Shown: positions 46,218 to 59,074, counted from the stretch's first letter. The stretch: 64,000 nt of DNA from Nymphaea colorata (GCF_008831285.2 NC_045144.1:2544001-2608000), one strand, 5' to 3'. Translations and numbers: made by a program. Notes: generated by a model from the sequence alone, not told the origin.

Positions 46218-46467
46218 CGTATGGGGATCGGGTCTGTTCAGACCCAATCCATTCTCCTTATATCCACACGCCTAAAGTTACTAGGCGGTGGCTCTCTTGT
46301 AATATTTTATAATTTTATGTACAAATCTGTTGTAACCTATTAGGGTTATTCTTGCAGGGCTGTGTTAAGCCGGCTGCTCCCTTTCCTCCATCGTCTTCTT
46401 TCATCCTCTCCTCTCAATATATCTATTCTGCATGCGGAGAGACGAGTACTTTGTGAAGATTCTTACA
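46212..46467 (+). repeat. 3' LTR of young copia
   Basis: 256 bp, about four transitions from the 5' LTR. The polyprotein stop at 46215-46217 overlaps its first bases. Confidence 0.93.
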
Positions 46468-46948
46468 GAGAGGGACGAAAACGTGCAGATAGGGGGAGAA
46501 AAACAGAGAGGGAAGAATCAGGCGAAGGGAGTAAGAGAGGCCGCAGAGAGAGGTGCGAGGAGCACGAGAAAAGAGAGGGAGACGGCCAGAGAGAGGGTTC
46601 GGGCAAATGGGAAGGACAGGTAGAGGGGAGGGAGATCGAGCGGGGGAAAAAGCGAGGGAGAAGGGCAGAGGTCGAGAGGGCTTACCCACGAGCTGCAGCC
46701 GTCGCCGCCGCCGGTCCAGCCACCGCCACTACCACACCGTCCGCCCACTTCTTCTCTACATGGAGCTCCCTAGCAGCAAGAGAGGCAACGAAAGGGGGAG
46801 AGCGAGAGGAGGACGAGGGAGAACAGCCCTCGTCGGGCTCTTACGCAGGTAAGCTGCGGGTCCGGATCTGGGTCCCGATCCGACCCGACCTGCCCAAAAA
46901 TATAATGAGCGTTACATTAGGTTTGGTCAACCGAACCAAGCCAAAATT

Positions 46949-47551
46949 CATGTCACACGGATACGTGGATATGGCAATTTTCAAAATTTTAGGATACGCG
47001 GACACTACGAATTTTATATTCTAAAAAATTAAACTGGATAATAAAATAAAAAACATTAAATTAATAATTCACTCTTACAATCTCATAAGTCATTAGAAAG
47101 AAAGTCTCAAATTCTCAAACAAAACATTGTTCATGACCAATCTCGTAAGTCATAAGAAAGAAAGTCTCAAACAAAACAAAGAATGTCGGGTTAGTAAAGT
47201 GGTTCGGATCGGGTCTGACCCAGATCCGATCCAAAACGTATCCTGCCGTGTCCAAGTGTCGGTATCCAGGTGTCGAAGTGTCGACACCGGTACGTGGCCC
47301 ATTTTGCCGTGTCCGTGTGACATAGGCCAAAATTAACCATTTTAACTGCACACATAATTAAACTATATCTAAAACAAACAAAATTATATCTAAATATAGA
47401 TAAATGAGGTTATAAACAGTCGTAACAAATGATTTATATACATACACACACACACATATATACATCCTCGATGCACCGTACATAAATTTAAATTTTTTTG
47501 AAAATTGCCGTATCTGCACCCACACCTCGTACCCATGTGACATAGTTTTTC
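46949..47551. mobile_element. second TIR family (ATGTCACA ends)
   Basis: The left end ATGTCACACGGATACG...GGCAATTTTC and the right end GAAAATTGCC...CGTACCCATGTGACAT are inverted repeats of about 35-45 bp. Similar ends occur at 1-52 and at 34685-34700. The interior has a duplicated block (47080-47115 and 47140-47175) and no coding region. The target duplication is not clear and the borders are approximate. Confidence 0.5.
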
Positions 47552-47719
47552 ACTAAGCACCTATGCAAACCACGACAGCTTATTAAGGATAGAGTAGTTT
47601 CTCAGTTTTGCTCAACGTATCCACAATATTTGGAATAACCATATTTTACATGATCCACCATCTATTCAGACTTTGTAGACATTCTCTTCGCAGTGTCGCT
47701 TTGTCATAAAAGGGTTGTT

Positions 47720-47990
47720 TTACAACCATTTATAGCTTGACGGGTTCTTTGAAGTTGCTACTGCATAACATATATATAAGAGTTTATAGATGTCGTTGCC
47801 ATCATATGTGATAAACTTCTCATCAGTGTTGGATTGAGCCTCTGACCCACTTTGGGCATTTTCATGATCAGACTTGACGATTTCATCTTTAGGTTTGGCC
47901 ATGATAGTTCTTTTGACGACATTAAGACATTGTGACTGGATATAGCCTCACTCTTGACATTTAAAGCAGTGGATGGGAGTGTCAACAGTA
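47720..47990 (-). pseudogene. gypsy-type gag fragment with zinc-knuckle remnant
   Basis: On the - strand, IHCFKCQ then GYIQSQCLN resembles the CCHC knuckle of plant gypsy gag, with a stop between the halves. It is followed by an acidic/Ser-rich segment (KPKDEIVKSDHENAQSGSEA). No LTR or pol is attached. Confidence 0.45.
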
Positions 47991-48802
47991 TGAGATTTCG
48001 AGTATTTAAGTGCATGACCCTTTTCCTTATTAGAGTCGCATGTTTAGACATGGACTCCGTGCTAGAGTCTTCCAACTTCAAGGCGCTTGCTCTTCGGGTT
48101 AAAGAACTGGAGTTAGGATGATTGAAACCGTCATAGTTCAACACGTCAGACTGATCTACTATATAGTTCGTCTGACATAGCCAGGTACATGCAGAGATCT
48201 GCCACAGGAGTCCAATAAAAATGCTAGCTGGGCCTTCTCCTTTATAACTAAATCCATATCATAGTAATATTATTGCTCAGACCTAGATCAAGCATTACCC
48301 GGAACCAAAATCATTGCCCTCTTGTCACATTTTCTCTGTTTAGTTCCTTTTCTGTTTTCTTTATTGTACTGGTTCCTACCTAAGTTTATTGACAGGTATA
48401 GCTTGTTTTTTTCGCTTGACTGGTACATCTTATACGTTCTCCATAGTGTTAAAGTTTGCAATAGTGGTATTGTTAAAAATATCTTCGTTATAGTTAAAGG
48501 AGAGAGCAAGGGAGAGAGTGCATGGATGTAACAGGGCATGATCAACCCCTCTCACACTCTCTCGTACACAGAGAGTGAAGGGAGAGAGTTCATGGATGTT
48601 ACAGTAAAGAAAATTAGACTTCTAAATTTGCATTCAGATAGACTCTTAAAGGTAGCTTAGACATTTTTTTTTCTTTGTTAACTAAATTAACTAGGTCAGA
48701 GTTTCTTATCCTTCCTCTCAAAAGTTTTGCTGTTCAAGATAATAATCCTTTCAGGTTTTATGTGTTTAATTTTCTCATGCATTCTGTGGGATCTCTCTTC
48801 AG

Positions 48803-48897
48803 TTTCTTCAAATGATCAGATTTGGCAGCGAGAAGCTGAATCTTTGTGTAGATGACCTGAAATTAACTAGAATGTGCTCGTCCTTTTGGAAGCTAAG
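48803..48897 (+). other. exon-like segment, possible ASI1 3' UTR exon
   Basis: 95 bp between acceptor CTCTCTTCAG and donor AAG|GTATGG. The next exon-like block starts at 48981 after TCTGTCTTTCAG. The segment is open in one frame but has no recognisable domain. It lies on the ASI1 strand and outside any transposon, so a distal 3' UTR exon or a separate non-coding transcript are both possible. The link to ASI1 is inference. Confidence 0.3.
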
Positions 48898-48980
48898 GTA
48901 TGGCATGCTAACTTTTATTTTAACTGCTTTACCTTGTCATTTTAAGACATCTTTTTGATGTTTGTATTTCTGTCTTTCAG

Positions 48981-49496
48981 CCTTTGATGTGCTAACTGCT
49001 AAGTGAAACTGCAACCCTTAAGGGGCATCAAGTGGCATGGGGCTTTGTATTTGCTATCATAATCTTGTACAGCTAAGTCCATATTCCTCTTTTTTCGGCT
49101 CAACTTTTCCTTATATGTTGTTAGCATCCCATGTCAAACATCACATATGAGTCCAAGAAGCTCTGCAATGAAAAGTCAAAATCACTTTTCCGACATAACT
49201 TGTTCTGCACTCATTTAACTGATTCTTATTTCTTTGAGACGTAAATGCCATGACAGCAAGGGACACAGTTCCAGACCATGAATCTCATAAGTTTCACATG
49301 TAACTCAGAAGATGTCAAACCTTTCTCTGATAACTTGGCAAGTCTTGCTTTGGAATACCCAACAATGCTGAAACAAAACAGCACTACTGCTAATTTATGG
49401 ACTAGCTCCAGCAGCAGTAGTTTTGACAGCTTAAGCCGGCACTATTTTATTCTTGGCAGGTTTAGCATTTTAAAAGAGCACTACTGCTAATTTGAA
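48981..49496 (+). other. exon-like, non-repetitive block after 48980 acceptor
   Basis: Sequence after a strong polypyrimidine-CAG acceptor, with no transposon features and only short open frames (for example 49278-49490). It could be transcribed 3' UTR. Confidence 0.25.
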
Positions 49497-50650
49497 AAGG
49501 ATTAATTCTGGTAAGGAACTGAATTCTTTTGCCTCTTGCTGAGCATGTTGAAAGAGCACTGCTTCCGTTTTTTGAACAGGACTAGTTCTGGTGAGGAACT
49601 GAACTATTTTGCCTCTTGATGAGTAATGCGTAATACTATTGTGCAGCGGGAGAACTTCCGAAATTAAGAGGTCTGTTGATAAAGGCAACCATCGCTAATC
49701 TTCGATCTGAGCCTGTGCTAGAATAGTAGCAGAGGCTCCCCCGGATGGACTCTATATACATCCTTTAGAAAGCCTTCTTGCAACTTTCTGCATGGACAGG
49801 GAAGTGCAACCGAGTCCTTCTCTTTGTTTTTTGTTGTTTTGTTTTTTTGGTGAGCTATGTTCATTACTAAAATTGGGGATTCTTGTGGAATTTTTTATGA
49901 CTTTCTTTGGAAAGGACTAATTCTGGTTAGGAGCTGAATTCTTTTGCCCTTTGCTGAGCAATCGACAGCACAATCCTGTCCAGCATTCAGCTAGTCCAGC
50001 GGCAGCTGGACTTCTGATTTAAGGTGATGGCAGCCTCCACTTGTCTTCCATATGGGCACGTGCTAGAATACCAGACGGACGCTCTCCCAGCTAGACGGTA
50101 TATAAATTCACAAGGGAACCTCTTTCTCCCCCTTGTATGCCCATGAGAGGTGTTGCTATTTTTTTTTTTTATGGGGTGTCATGCTCATTACTGGAATTGT
50201 GGATTTTTTGTGGGATTTGGAAGGGATTAATTCTGGCGAGTTTACTGAATTTAGATTTCTCTTGCCGATTAATGAAGAGAATAATCCTATCCGGCATTCG
50301 TCTGCTAAAATCCTAGCGGAGGCTCTCCAATGTACCTCCAGCTTGCATCTTCCTACATGGAGGGATAAGGCTGCGAAGTTTTTCTCTTGTTACCATGTTT
50401 TGTGACTCCGTGGGATTTGTCGGACTTTATTTGCAACGGGCCAATCCTGGCTAGGAACTGAGTAATCAGCAGAAGAATCCCGTCTAGCAGGAGCCAGTCT
50501 TCTGAATTAATGTCTTTTAATAATGACAACCAACCCTTCTTTTTCATCTGGATGTGATATTGCTAGCGTAGGCTCCTCTAGCTGGGATAGAGATATTCAC
50601 TACAAAATGTTTTTGCACCTTTCCACGCATAGTGGAACTGGTTGGGTTGT
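49497..50650. repeat. decayed tandem array of ~210-340 bp units
   Basis: Five diverged units start near 49497, 49578, 49913, 50221 and 50433. Each opens with a version of GGACTAATTCTGG..AGGAACTGAAT. The longer units also have GCTAGnnTAnnAGnGGAGGCTC-like and TATATA-containing segments and a T-rich part. Identity between units looks like 60-75% by eye. No coding frame runs through the units. Confidence 0.65.
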
Positions 50651-53600
50651 TAGCCTGTGATTCGATTTCCGTGGGTGCCGTGCCTCTACATGGTTGTCCA
50701 TTGCCACTGTTAAATGCAGAAGCAGCCCAAAACCTAGTTTGCTGTATTCAATATTGGAATTGAGGGTTGTGGGATTTGGCAGAAGATTGATAAGTACTTT
50801 TACATAATGAGGTTGTTGCATGGGGCTATAGCTATCTTTGCGAGAATGTCCATCATCTCGTCGTGGCCTGTAGAGTTTTTCAGGGATAAAATGTTGCACA
50901 TTGATGGAAGTGTTCCAACCGAGTCGGCCTTGTCTAAATCATTGTTGAAACGGCGGTTCATCATCAGCCACATCTGAAAATGTTAGCAACTCGTTCCAGT
51001 TTTCTCTCTAATCAGTAGCATCAATTTGTTAAACTCCAGATTGTAGTAGCTAGAATCAAGGAGTCGATGCAATAGTTCGTAGGCACCAGGCCTTATTTAG
51101 TTGGTTAATTTCTCTTTCTTCTGGTCCATGACTAAATAGGTAAGTCGTGACTTTTAAATGTTTTGCAAGTTAGTATGACCCAATAGCCGTTTCATGGTCG
51201 AACCCCTGTATGTTGTCTGAGTTCCAGAAAATGATATCTACCAACAAATTTCTGAAGATTCAACGATGTATTACTCTGACAATGATTTTATTGTTTTCCT
51301 TTGATGAATGTGCTGCAAGATGTACGGAGCGAATGAATAATCAGCGGTTGACTTTGTACTGGAAAATCAAATTCTTTTGGGTGTTTTTCTGTTTGTAGCA
51401 AGGTCAAACAAAATACTTCCTGCATATATATCTTTGAAGGATTTAAAATAGGAACGAAGCATTCTTGTTCTTGTATCCTTCGAAGAAATCCTTTACTATA
51501 GTAGAATATATTGAACTTGCTTCTACTGTTAGCAAAATTAATGTGATTGGAAATGTACGAGCAGAATGTATCATGTTTTTTTATTGATGTAGATTTTGTA
51601 TTGTAAGGATTAATGAAAGTGTGAGCTTTCCATATCTATATTTTGACGAGTATGAAAAGAGATTGAAGGATTTCAGGTTCAGAGCTGTAGTTGAAAGAGT
51701 GAGCTTTCCAAATCTATATTGTGACCAGTAAGAAAAGAGGGTTGAAGGATTTCAGGTTCAGTTCTGTAGTTGAAGCAACTCAACCCAGTGACTGTATTCA
51801 CTCAAACTACTGGGGTAAGGTGAATCAGACGGGTTAGGTGAGCGAAAGGAAGGGGAGGACTTGCGCTTATAAAATGTCATTGACATTGAGAGAACGTAAA
51901 CTTTTCATTTCAAAGGTTTACCCCGTACTGCTGCAACTTGGAGACAAGGAGGAACAAGGAAGGCTTCGGTCTTTGTTCTAGTCTTGCTCGCTCAAAAGCT
52001 AAATTCATGCTAACCTAGTTAAATTATAATCTGACGCTTATATATTCATGAAACATTTTTTCAACAGTGGATGGCAACTAGTTCATGCAGTTTGAAGTAT
52101 AATTCTCTAGGTCACAACTAGTACATTCAGTTTGAAGTATAATTTTTTTTATAGCAGCTTACGACGCCATCAATGAACTTGATTGAACAACTCACAATTA
52201 GTCGTGGTAGACTTTCTTAGTCTGCATTTTCATCCATAGTGTAATATTTCATATATTTAAATTGTTGAACGTGGAAATAGAATTTCTGAAACAAAAACGT
52301 GTGAAATTCTTATTTGAGTTGACTTTCCAGATGTTCAATTAAAGACCTTAACAAAAACTGATTTGCATGTAAAAGTTACAGTTATTTTGGAATAGGACCG
52401 TGTGTCTACAAAAGCCACCTCAAAAGAATGCAAAAGACCACAGATATTTTCTATGAAGAACAAGATAGATGAGGTGCCCCAGATGTCTCAAGCTTGGGTT
52501 GGAACCATAATCCATACAACTTCCGCACACGCTCCAAATGTCTCAAAACAGAACACGTCTAGTCTCACGTACCATAATCAAGACCAAATGCAAACAACGG
52601 TCCCTTCAAATATGACGCACGGGTACCGCTCAAAACTTGTCTATTTTTTAAGAAGCCGGGGATGAAAGGGCTGAAAAATCGCGTTTGATGAATGATTAGG
52701 TGAGTCGGTGACACGACCAAGACTGGATTTGTGAAAAAACACTGTGTTGATCACAAAAAACATCTTTAAAAAGGCATGAATAACTAACGACCCTCCCTTA
52801 TTTTTCACAAAAAGTCTCTCTCCGGATTTGTGATCGAAACCAGGTTTTAGAAACTGGTTAAAGAACCAAATTCAAAAAATGGTATCTTTTTGAGGGTGTC
52901 AAACAAACACAACTAAAATTGTTACTTGGCTCCTCCAGAAGCAAGGGCAATTTCGTTTTTCGGGCAATTTCGTTTTCCTTAAGCTCCCAGTTGATTATTC
53001 AACAATACTCTAAAAGCTACGCCTCACTTAGATTACGGACTTTAGAATCCTAAAATGAAAAATAAAAAGTCAATATTGCATTGTACAATTTAAATCAAAT
53101 GCAAGAACAAGACATGCTGACTCCCTAACCAGTGAAAAAAACTACACTTGGACTTAGAACACTTAAAAATATCAACTTAGTGAGATCATCATAATACTAA
53201 CGTTGCAAAATTAAACTTATGATGCTAAAATGCATAATGAAGCTATCCATCCCACAAAGCACAAAGAACAACTGAAAATGGAGTCTAAAAGAAAGGACCT
53301 AAATATCCCTATCTCACTTGTGAACCTTCATGCACATGGTTCTAAAAAATAAAAAGTTGGACGGTTAAATGGTGTCCAAGCTATAAAATAGGGCTCCATT
53401 CCAAAAGCTGGCATTAAAAAGCATTCATTTTTGCATAATTTAAAATTCAGTGCTATTTTCAAGTTAGGGTTCCAAATATGCCATGCTTTGGCCCGAAAAC
53501 ATATATGTTAAAAATTACACTAAAAAACGGAGATTCAACAAACTAAATCAACTCTAATTCTTATGATATTTGGTCTGGAGACAAACCATACGTTGATAAT

Positions 53601-54052
53601 GCCACAAAAGGGAGTGAAAAAGCTTTCAAGTCTACCCCAAAATCACTATTTAAAGTTTGTTCATGACATGTATGTTACAATGTTAAGAACACTAAGAGGA
53701 CATTTGAATTTACACAAGCCTTTCAACTTTTGGATATTGCATCTTGCTTCACACATTTTTGAATTTCACATTTCATAAATCAGTGATACTAAGACTGCCT
53801 TTCCTCCATCTTGATTTTAGAGGTCATATCTTGCCTGGAAAAGATGTTGGATATGGGTTTAGATTTTGGATTTTAATACAAAACTTTAGATCCAGGGTCT
53901 TACGAGATCCAAAAAGGTGACTGGATCTGATTTGGGAGCTTTCTCAAATCCAAGATTTGAAAGAGGAATTAAGGTTCTAACTTTTATGATCTCCTTATTA
54001 ACTCAAAAGGGAAAAGTACACTTTTGCTGCAAATTTTATTAACTTCCCTATT
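50651..54052. other. intergenic AT-rich sequence
   Basis: No gene or clear element. It contains a 78-bp direct duplication at 51615-51770 and a short one at 52080-52145 (CAACTAGT..CAGTTTGAAGTATAAT). The rest shows nothing I can support. Confidence 0.6.
51615..51770. repeat. 78-bp tandem duplication
   Basis: Units 51615-51692 and 51693-51770 share GTGAGCTTTCC and GGATTTCAGGTTCAG blocks with about ten differences. Confidence 0.85.
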
Positions 54053-54458
54053 TGTCACAGGCTGACAACTTTAGTCTATGCGGCACGACAAACACCTTAT
54101 GCTGTCAGACTTAAAACCATTGAAAAGGGTGCAAAGATCATTTGAAAAGGAAAGTGCATAAAAAACACAAAGTGTGAATAAAGAAAACTGACAATGTATT
54201 TTTCTTGAAAGGCTTGTACATCACGAGAGAGGAAAGAAAGGAAAATAATCTCAACTTGCTTACATAGGGTTGGCTGAAGTCACTTACATGATTCATGCCA
54301 ACCACTCAAAACAAGCAATCTTATTAGATACACTTGAGACCATATTAGTGGGTGCCCTATTGCAAGTGAACACTTAATCATAAACCAAACACTCAAAATA
54401 AACAAAGAAAGTATATAACAAAGAAAAGGACTATACAGACTCTAGACACAAGGAAACA
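54053..54458 (-). repeat. 3' LTR of the old gypsy
   Basis: 406 bp, TGTCACAGG...GGAAACA on the + strand, colinear with 59075-59480. Confidence 0.85.
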
Positions 54459-56135
54459 TGCTCCTCCTTCAAATCATGCATTGTCCTTGGTGCCAATTGC
54501 TTTGTGGTAGGCTCTGACTTTCAGCGGGTAGCACTGTTTGACACAGAATGCATGCTCCCATGTTCGGTTCTGCTTGCCTATCCACTTTACTTGGTACCTC
54601 TTCGGCTCACCTAGATAGTTTGTTTTATATCAAAGAATCTGTTCCATCTGCTGGCCTGTTTTTCCTTGATCAGTTGGACTCGGTGCACAATCAGGTTTTG
54701 TTCTAGGATACTCCTATCGGGATCTTCTTCATTAAAATAGAAGGGCCTCAGGTTACAAATGTGGAACACTGAATGTACCTTAAAGTCTGGCAGTAGGTCT
54801 AGCTTATAAGCTAGCTTTACAATCCTCTTTATCATTGTGAATAGTCCCTCATATTTGCGGATTAACGCTCAGTGTCGACCATGATAGATGGCCATACGGT
54901 CAGGGTAAAACTTCACAACTTGGTCTCCCACTTGGAATTTCATATGCTTTCGAGTCCGATCTGCAATTTTTTTTCATTGTTTTGGCAGCCTTGTGCAAGA
55001 ACATCTTGGCCAATTCCATCTATTCCTACCAGTCGCAAACAAACTGGTAGGCGAATGTAGGTTGTCCCTTCTCCTAAGCAACAAGGGTATGCGGTATCAA
55101 CGGTTGCTGTTCGGTAGCTATTTCGAATGGACTATGCCCAGAGGACTTGTTTTCTATAAGTTATAGCAAAATTGGGTTACATCAAACAATTTTCACTCAA
55201 TTCTTTTGATTTGCGTTGACATATTATCAAAGATATTTCCAATAAGTCATTGATGTGTTCACTCCAGTGTTAGTCTGAACCCAACAAGCATAATACTTTG
55301 CGCCAAAAGTTTCCTGTAAAGCAGGCATCACATTACTTACAATGCTTTTCGGTTCACTCCAGTGTTTCACTATGTGTTTCACAAATGGTTTTTTTCATGG
55401 GACATTTCTTAGTGACTGGGATGAAGGTGGCATACTTCGAAAAACTAACAATAACCACAAGGATGGAGCTGAAGCCGTAAACTTTGGGTAAACTAACGAT
55501 GAAGTCCATCTGAATGTTTTGGAATAGGAAGCGACTCCAAGAGGCCGTCAGTCTTCTGGTTCGTCCCTGTCTTGCTGGCAAATGAAGCAAGTCTTCTCAT
55601 ATGCCACAACATCATCTCGTATTTGTGGCCAGTAATAGCCATGTTCAAGGAGCACCCATGTCTGCTCCTGGTCAGGATGACCTGCCCACAACGTGTTATG
55701 GCATTCCTTCAGCAACTCCTACCGAAGGCCGCCTCACTTAGGAATGAACACACGTCCATCCTTTGTTATCAAAAATCCATCATGCAGCCTGAATCGTCAC
55801 GTCTTTCCCGCCTCAGCTACCGTAACCAAATGCTTGGCCGTAGGATTCTACTTCACGCCTTTTCGGATCCATTCGAGAAGAGTACCTTCAAACTGTGGTT
55901 CAGATGTCTCTGTCCGAGTAGCTACTAACTCTACATTTCGACTTAGCGCGTCGACTACAATGTTAGTCTTTCTTGCCTTGTACTCCAAGACAAAGTCAAA
56001 TTCTGCAAGGAATTCATGCAATCAGGCTTGCTTTGGGGTTAACTTTTCCTGGGTTTGGAAGTAGCTTGTGGCTACGTTATCTGTCTTTACCACAAACTGA
56101 GCTCCCGACAAGTAATGCCTCCATGTGCGAAGACA

Positions 56136-56323
56136 GTGGATAATTATCGTCATTTCTCTTTCATGCATGGAATAGCGCCACTCCATGCCTTTAAGGTTCC
56201 TACTTTCATAAGCAATCGGGTGACCTTTCGTGGATAATTATCGTCATTTCTCTTTCATGCATGGAATAGCGCCACTCCATGCCTTTAAGGTTCCTACTTT
56301 CATAAGCAATCGGGTGACCTTTC
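56136..56323. repeat. perfect 94-bp tandem duplication in gypsy RNase H
   Basis: Copies 56136-56229 and 56230-56323 appear identical. 94 is not a multiple of three, so the frame is destroyed. The identity shows it is much younger than the element. Confidence 0.93.
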
Positions 56324-56706
56324 TGCATCAATACTCCCCCAATGGCGAAATTCGAAGCATCGGTATGAAATTCAAATTTCTTGATGTGGTTAGGTAACCT
56401 GAGCATGGGCTCCTGTGTCAAGGCCATTTTCAAGCGATCAAAGGCAACTTTTGTAGGTTTTTTCCAAGCCTAAGTTTGGTTCTTCTTCAATAAATCAGTG
56501 AGAGGCACAACTATCAAAGAATACCCCTACGTGAATTGTCGATAGTAGTTCACCAAACCAGAAAAGGAACACAACTCTTGCACATTGGTTGGCGGTTTTC
56601 AGTCCTGAATAGCCCTCACATTTTCCGTGTTCATCCACAACTGACCATTTCCCACAATATGACCAAGGAAGTTGATTTCTTGTTGTCAAAATGAACATTT
56701 CTCATG

Positions 56707-56822
56707 CTTCACAAGCTCATTTTACTTCAACACCTTGTACACTGCTGCAGGTATCCTACATGGTCTTCACAAGCTCATTTTCCTTTAACACCTTGTGCAC
56801 TGCTGTAGGTATCCTACATGGT
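56707..56822. repeat. 58-bp tandem duplication in gypsy RT
   Basis: Copies 56707-56764 and 56765-56822 with about five differences, just after the dead RT active site on the - strand. Confidence 0.88.
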
Positions 56823-59074
56823 CTTCCATAGAGCTATTGTACACCATATTATAATTAAAATAGACCACCACGAATTTGTCTAAGTATGGATAGAATATCT
56901 TGTTGATCAAAATTGAAAAGGTTGTAGGGGCATTTGTCAACCCAAACGACATTACTAAAAACCCATAGGCACTGTAGCGAGTGATGCAGATTGTTTTCGG
57001 CTCATTATCATCAATCATTCGAGCTTGCCAATATCTTCATCAAAGGTCTAACTTGAAAAATATTTGTGCTCCACGAAGCTGATCGAAAAGATCCACAATC
57101 AAAGGTAAATGATATTTGTTTTTTACCTTTACCTTGTTTATTGTCATATTGTCCACACAAAATCTTTTGGAGCCATCATGTTTCGCTTGAAACAACATCG
57201 ATGCACCAAAAAGAGCTTCCAAGGGTTTGATTATGCCTCCAACAAGCATTTCATCTAGTTGTCGATGAAGTACCTTCAACTTAGCAGGGCCCATCCTATA
57301 GGGTGCCATCGTCAGGGTTTGGCACCGAAAAAGAGTTCAATGACATGATCCACCTCACGCCGATGTGGCAGCTATCTAAGGAGCTCCGTAGGCATAGTCC
57401 CTGCAAATTCTCCTAATGCAGGTGCAAGAGCCTCTAGAACTAAACTAGGGAGTCAATGAGGACTTCCTTGATGCCACCAAGTATGTATCCTCGTCATGCT
57501 TCAAATCTTTTTTCAATTCTAAAGTGGACAACATTGTGGCCTTACCCTTGTCTTTCTTTAACGTCACTATCGAAACTCTGCATGGAGATTTCTAATCCAT
57601 AATATTGATGTTGCACAAGTGCGGCATTGAGACCATCTTTGCAACACTAAGCAAATCCATGCTCAGAATCATCCATCGGGACCACTAAGAAGTTAGCTTT
57701 ACCTTTGAGTTCATCGTCTTCATGTGTAACTCTCCATTCTCGAAGGTGAGGCCTAATCTGCTTCCCTCTTCATCAGAGACGAAGTTATGCATGACACCCA
57801 TGTCCACCATAGCCATCGTGGGCATTTCATTGATCAGGATGTCTACATACATAAGACCATTTGAAGGAGTCACTATCACATTTGCTTTTGCAGCTCTTTT
57901 CAAAACATTCAAAAGTTGGAGAGCACCCATCTTTGGACCTTCCTCTTCTTCACTTTGCAATGCATTGACAGATTGTTTTAAAGAACTTGCTTGGTTGTCC
58001 CCTTAGTTAGTGCATCTGAACGAGAGATGAGGACCACCACAGTGCCAACACTTCAATGGCTGTTGATATGGACAGTAAGGGGCTTATATTCAAATTTGTG
58101 TTGTCTATTTATATCGATCAACCGCTCGACAGCCACAAGAGCGTTGCTCAAATCCTTCAGGTCTTGCCAATGAAGCTCTTGTTACACCCGTGGCTGTAAA
58201 CCGTTCATGAAGTGGAAAAGTCTATCTTCAACTAACATACTTGTAATCTCTAGCATCTTTCCCAAAAAGGCTTTCACATAGTCATGGATTGAACCTCTCT
58301 GTTTCAAGTCCATGAGCTTTTGTCTGACTATATACTGACAAAAAAAAATCACACATGTCTTGCTTAAATCATTCCCAACTGTCAATAATGCATAGACCTT
58401 TCTCCATATCATTTTCCCTTTGACACCACCAAAGCATGGCATCGTCCCCCAAGAACATTGTTGTCATAGAAATCTTCATGTCACCATCGAAGGATCAATG
58501 TAGTTTGAGAATCTTCTCCACATGATAAAGGAAGTTCTCAAACTCTTTAATATCTTGAGTTCCATTGTATCTCTTTGGTTCAGGGACTTTCAATCAATGT
58601 GCCACACTAACACCTTCAGCTTCACCCAAGGATGCGAATTGATTATCCAGGGACCTATTGCAAATCTTGATGACTTCTACCTCATCCTCCAAAGCAGCCA
58701 CACGTGCCAGTGCATCCTCCAAGGCAGAAACGTGTGCCATAGCATCCTCCAACATGGAGTTCATCTGTTCCAAAGTTTGATTTGTCCTAACATTGTAATC
58801 TTCAAACCTCTAACCACTTTGGACATCAAGGCATTGAGCGATTCCATTGCCATCTCGACCGCAACTAGTAGAGCTTCCTCTGGTGTGCTTGACATTGCAG
58901 CACCAGCTCCTTGCTTCCTCTGCAGGCGAGTCTGAGGTCCACCTTCAGCCGATGAATCTATTTGATCTCTTGCCATGCTGCCAAGAATTGCAGTTAACTG
59001 TCCGCTATCTCTACATTGACTCAATTCAGCTCATCCCACCTTGTCAGATATGCGAACGAGGCTCTGATACCAGT

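Larger units (their letters stand above)
41448..46467 (+). mobile_element. young Ty1/copia retrotransposon inside the solo LTR
   Basis: 256-bp LTRs at 41448-41703 and 46212-46467 differ at about four positions, all transitions. They are flanked by the duplication GAGAG (41443-41447 and 46468-46472). The iMet PBS starts at 41704 and a polypurine tract (CTTGAGGGGAGC) ends at 46211. Gag with a QxxLNHSNYLTWKRQ-type start and the protease context resemble the Ale/Retrofit group (tentative). Confidence 0.94.
39119..46916 (+). repeat. 3 kb solo LTR, copy 2, interrupted by a copia
   Basis: Begins TGTCACACCCGACC and ends GAGCGTTACA, flanked by the perfect duplication TTAGG (39114-39118 and 46917-46921). 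Removing the copia at 41448-46467 and one GAGAG leaves about 2.8 kb, colinear with copy 1 (4736-7702). Shared segments include the block around 5370-5660 and 39710-40010 and the GA-rich 3' part. Two independent copies with the same ends support the borders. Confidence 0.78.
54500..59024 (-). pseudogene. gypsy gag-pol remnant, heavily broken
   Basis: From the right: gag start (MSQCRDSGQLTAIL, 59024) with GPQTRLQRKQG, further gag at 58442-58182, and an aspartic protease region with the catalytic Asp in AMVDMGVMHNF (about 57830). RT has FCVDNMTINK, YHLPLI and YGFLVMSFGLTNAPTTF (57309-56785); the YxDD site reads YFNY, so it is dead. RNase H has FHTDASNFAIGGVLMQKG (56370). Integrase has MDFIVSLPK (55500). 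A terminal VFHICNLRPF and a chromodomain-like YQVKWIGKQNRTWEHA lie at 54540-54620. Two tandem duplications (56136-56323 and 56707-56822) add frameshifts. Confidence 0.85.
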
